In this document: one piece after another, positions 61,564-64,000 of the stretch
How positions within the stretch are numbered: the stretch's first letter is position 1
Layout of the letters: every line of letters begins with the position of its first letter
NCBI RefSeq assembly: GCF_019303475.1
Contig: NZ_JABLSI010000001.1
Span: 222,591 to 286,590, forward strand
Origin: Streptomyces sp. JJ38
GTDB lineage: Bacteria > Actinomycetota > Actinomycetes > Streptomycetales > Streptomycetaceae
DNA: 64,000 bases
Reading direction: 5' to 3'
The notes under the pieces: generated by a model
What the model saw: only the letters and a program-made list of their open reading frames with translations
What the model was told of the DNA's origin: nothing
Database searches by the model: none
Program-made: the position numbers and the translations under genes

Positions 61564-62374
61564 CGGACGCCCTTCCCGCTCTATGGGGGTGAGGCAGCGC
61601 GGCGTGGGCTGGAGATGGTCATTGGTGGTCCGCCTGATCGCCTCACCACCGACGACCTCGACCGCTACCTCCAATCCAAACACCCGCCCCACCCGACCCG
61701 CGAACAACTCCACGCCGCAGGCAGAGGCAGCCTGCACACCCTGGCCGGCCGCGGCCCGCTCACCGGCAAGCAGGTCCAGCAGGCCCGCGACGAGATCCGC
61801 CTCGTGACTGCCTTCCTCGATCGCCTCGCCGATCGTGGACGATCCCTCGCCAACTGCACGCAGGCCGATGTCGATGCCTGGAACGCCGCCGGCTATACCG
61901 CCCGCGCCGCGCCGCGCCGTGGCCGCTCGCGCGGCCCCGGCGCCCCTTTGGGCGGGGCTACTCGCGCCCGGCGCTGGTGCCTCACCCATGCCTCCCTGCG
62001 GTGGGCGATGCGGTCCAAGCACATGCCGAAGGTCGTCGTTTCGCGCCGCTCCACAAGCAATCCCGCCCCGCTCGCCCAGCACCAACGGCTCGCGCTGCTT
62101 CGACAACTCGTGAACCGCGACGACGTGCCGCTCCAGGACTGCGTCGCCGCCGTGCTCGTCCTTCTCTACGCCTAGCCGCTCACCCGGATCACCCGGCTTG
62201 GCACCGACGACATCCGGCACCAGGGCGGCGAGGTCCTGGTCCGGCTCGGCGACCCGCCGTCGCCCGTCCCGGCCCCGTTCGCCGGGCTGCTGCTGGACTA
62301 CCTGGGGCAGCGGCCGAACACCATGACCGCGACTAGGGCCTGTTGCGAAAGTGGCTGAAGGTGCGGGGTGTCGT

Positions 62375-62656
62375 TCAGAGACTGCGGATGGCCTCGGCCA
62401 GGTCGGATCCGTAGGAGGCCCAGCAGATCACCGAGCCGTCATCGTCGAGTTGCCCCATGAACCACTCACCGTCGTCCCTCACGAGGCACAACTCGTGGAA
62501 CGCAAGAATCACATCGGGCCGAAGCGGCTCGTAGTCGTCCTGGCCGGCCACCTCGACGACTACGAGCCGATCGAAGGAGAGCGGGGCGGCGCTTGGGTCT
62601 CCGGAAAGAGCGCGCACGCGCTCAATCGTCCATCCGGCGGGGAGTTCTGAGTCCAC
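62375..62656 (-). CDS. Small passenger protein inside the IS
   Basis: A 93-aa acidic protein from GTG 62656 (MDSELPAGWTIERVRALSG... DDDGSVICWASYG). It lies between the transposase stop (62684) and the left inverted repeat, on the transposase strand. No family recognised; the composition is soluble and it has a W-rich, immunity-protein-like look, but that is only an impression. Ribosome site weak. Confidence 0.45.
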   Translation of the reverse strand: MDSELPAGWTIERVRALSGDPSAAPLSFDRLVVVEVAGQDDYEPLRPDVILAFHELCLVRDDGEWFMGQLDDDGSVICWASYGSDLAEAIRSL

Positions 62657-62683
62657 CGGCGCATGGTCCCAGCAGGGCCCCCG

Positions 62684-63571
62684 TCACAGCCACTCGTTAA
62701 GGACTGCGACCAGCACGGTCGCCTCGTAGCGGACGGCGAGCTTGTCGTACCGGGTGGCGACGGCACGGTGTCTCTTTAGGCGGTTGATCCCGCACTCGAC
62801 AGCATGACGCTCGCGGTAGTCGACTGCGTCAAAACGTGGCGGCCTGCCACCGCGGGAGCCGAGCTTCCGGCGGTTGCGCGCCTGGTCGGCCTTGTCGGGG
62901 ATGGTGCAGCGGATCCCGTGGCGGCGCAGGTAGGCACGGTTCCTGCGGGAGGCGTACGCCTTGTCCGCCCGCACTCGATCGGGGCGGACGCGTGGCCGGC
63001 CCGGCCCGAGGCGGGGTACGCGAACTTTCTCCAGCACCGGTTCGAACTGCGGTGAGTCTCCACGCTGTCCTGCCGTCACCACAATCGCCATGGGCTTCTG
63101 GCCCTGCTCGACGGCCAGGTACAGCTTGGTGGTGAATCCGCCGCGCGACCGTCCCAGTCCGTGATCTCCGGGCTCTTCGTGGACACCGCCTGGTGGTTCT
63201 TTCTGCAGGTCACCCTCCCTTCGGGCTCCGGCCGCGTGCTGGTGGGCGCGGTAGACCGTGGAGTCGACGTTCAGGTCCCAGACGATCGTGCCTTTCGCAT
63301 CGGCCTGAGACTGGAGACGGATGAGGACGCGGTGCCAGGTGCCGTTGCGCTGCCATCGGCGAAACAGGTCGTAGACCCGGTTCCATGGTCCGTACTCGAC
63401 GGGCACGTCCCGCCACGGAACACCGGTCCGGACCCGGAACCGTATGCCGTCGATCAGCTGCCGCCGAGGCCAGACGGGCGGCCGCCCCGCCTTCGCGCCC
63501 TTCGGCATCAACGGCTCCAGCACCGCCCACTGCTCGTCCGTGAGATCTCCCCGACTCATGACCGTGATCAT
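62684..63571 (-). CDS. IS5-family (IS427-type) transposase
   Basis: About 295 aa (ATG 63571; ATG 63559 gives 291). [16 protein letters not shown] near the N-terminus and [10 protein letters not shown] are IS5/IS427 features. DDE residues: [15 protein letters not shown] (first Asp), [13 protein letters not shown] (second Asp), and [20 protein letters not shown] (Glu). The gene is uninterrupted, so the IS may still be active. The ORF extends to 63655 beyond the right inverted repeat, but only the part inside the IS is meaningful. Confidence 0.9.
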   Translation of the reverse strand: MITVMSRGDLTDEQWAVLEPLMPKGAKAGRPPVWPRRQLIDGIRFRVRTGVPWRDVPVEYGPWNRVYDLFRRWQRNGTWHRVLIRLQSQADAKGTIVWDLNVDSTVYRAHQHAAGARREGDLQKEPPGGVHEEPGDHGLGRSRGGFTTKLYLAVEQGQKPMAIVVTAGQRGDSPQFEPVLEKVRVPRLGPGRPRVRPDRVRADKAYASRRNRAYLRRHGIRCTIPDKADQARNRRKLGSRGGRPPRFDAVDYRERHAVECGINRLKRHRAVATRYDKLAVRYEATVLVAVLNEWL

Positions 63572-64000
63572 CCACAGCCCAAGATCCACTTTCGATACAC
63601 GGCCTAATCCGGACTCCCGATGGCTCTTCCCCGGCCGCCGGGCCGGACAGCCCATGACCCCGGAAGCCCTGGAACTCCGACTCCGTCACCTGGCCTTCCC
63701 GACCCAGCGAGGACGCACAGCGGCGATCCGCCACCTCGTCCTCCAGGCCCCGGCCCCGGTGGTCGCCCGGATGCTCGGCTACCACGATGACACCACCGTC
63801 CAGCTCGCTGCCGAGGCCGGAGGAACCTGGCGGCACTATGCCTCTGCGACCACTCACGCTGACTTCACGTCGACCTGCGCAGCATCGGTTAGCAGGGTGC
63901 CGTCCTGGCGAGTCGGGCGCCGGACTTAGCGGGCCGTCGCCGACACTGAGCTGATTCCAACCTGGTTGGCTGGCTGGATAGTTGTGCCGTAGGGGGCGGT

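Larger units (their letters stand above)
62336..63604 (-). mobile_element. IS5-family insertion sequence with TA target duplication
   Basis: Length 1269 bp. Imperfect 19-bp terminal inverted repeats: 62336-62354 (gggcctgttgcgaaagtgg) and the complement of 63586-63604 (starting ggccgtgtatcgaaagtgg); 15 of 19 positions agree. TA flanks both ends (62334-62335 and 63605-63606), consistent with a 2-bp target duplication. It holds an intact transposase and a small passenger ORF. The insertion interrupts the recombinase gene. Confidence 0.82.
61564..63929 (+). pseudogene. Tyrosine recombinase/integrase, broken by a nonsense codon and an IS
   Basis: Part 1 (frame open from 61564; likely start ATG 61615) reads LTTDDLDRYLQSKHP, KQVQQARDEIRLVTAFLDRL, and then LVLLYA followed by TAG at 62173-62175; the next residues are PLTRITRLGTDDI. 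One C-to-T change from CAG (Gln) explains the stop, as YAQPLTRI is expected. Part 2 resumes after the IS at 63605 ([18 protein letters not shown]...TAAIRHLVLQ...GTWRHYA), with candidate catalytic Arg, His and Tyr and a stop at 63927-63929. Removing IS (62336-63604) and one TA joins TMTAT to NPDSRWLF in frame. It marks a dead integrative element. Confidence 0.8.

Noticed and set aside
61021..62220. Minus-strand 399-aa ORF over the promoter and integrase remnant
   Set aside because: It is antisense to the recognisable recombinase fragment and has biased composition.

Overview
The window is high-GC (roughly 70% or more), with GTG/TTG starts, long antisense shadow ORFs, and gene families typical of Streptomyces and close relatives: the ATP-binding protein / XRE-DUF5753 / DUF397 triad, a Ser/Thr kinase with an outer sensor, and MocR regulators. 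It looks like accessory or arm DNA of a Streptomyces-type chromosome. No rRNA, tRNA or CRISPR array was seen.

Layout. 1-4950: end of an unknown gene, then a tight five-gene operon resembling a conflict/defence locus: a small protein ending in an amyloid-signalling-like motif, a P-loop protein starting with the same motif, two small regulatory-type genes, and a protein with a deoxyribosyltransferase/TIR-like fold. 4958-5294: decayed copy of the PEP-mutase-family gene found intact at 8630. 5428-6606: secreted metzincin-type protease plus lipoprotein. 6824-8458: ATP-binding protein divergent from the XRE-DUF397 pair around a perfect palindrome. 9656-14500: MocR regulator convergent with a flavin monooxygenase/lyase pair that looks like the aspartate-nitrosuccinate (CreE/CreD, nitrous-acid-forming) pathway. 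14771-18950: secreted GH31 glycosidase and a DeoR regulator. 19772-28001: amino-acid dehydrogenase, Ser/Thr kinase, GAF regulator with aldehyde dehydrogenase and DUF779, and a 3-hydroxyisobutyryl-CoA hydrolase-like protein.

28024-32050 (minus): a second amyloid-motif pair, a helical small protein followed by a 1189-aa P-loop/TPR protein. It has the same ATGACTGA 8-nt stop/start overlap as the pair at 444-2745.

33069-60793 (minus): a 21-gene exopolysaccharide operon with a Wzx/Wzy-type pathway: initiating sugar transferase, sugar dehydrogenase, glycosyltransferases, two co-polymerase (Wzz-like) proteins, AsnB, bi-domain oxidoreductase, heparinase-like and beta-helix proteins, Wzy, Wzx, and a nucleotide-sugar module (cytidylyltransferase, C-methyltransferase, PIG-L, epimerase, DUF4910, pyruvyltransferase, RmlC-like, class III aminotransferase). 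Thirteen of its 20 junctions are 4-nt stop/start overlaps.

61564-63929: a tyrosine-recombinase pseudogene carrying one nonsense codon and an IS5-family insertion (62336-63604) with TA target duplication. Removing the IS restores the reading frame. The IS carries a small passenger ORF.

In many intergenic gaps I found perfect inverted repeats of 11-14 bp that look like terminators. Function calls come from motif recognition only; no database search was possible.
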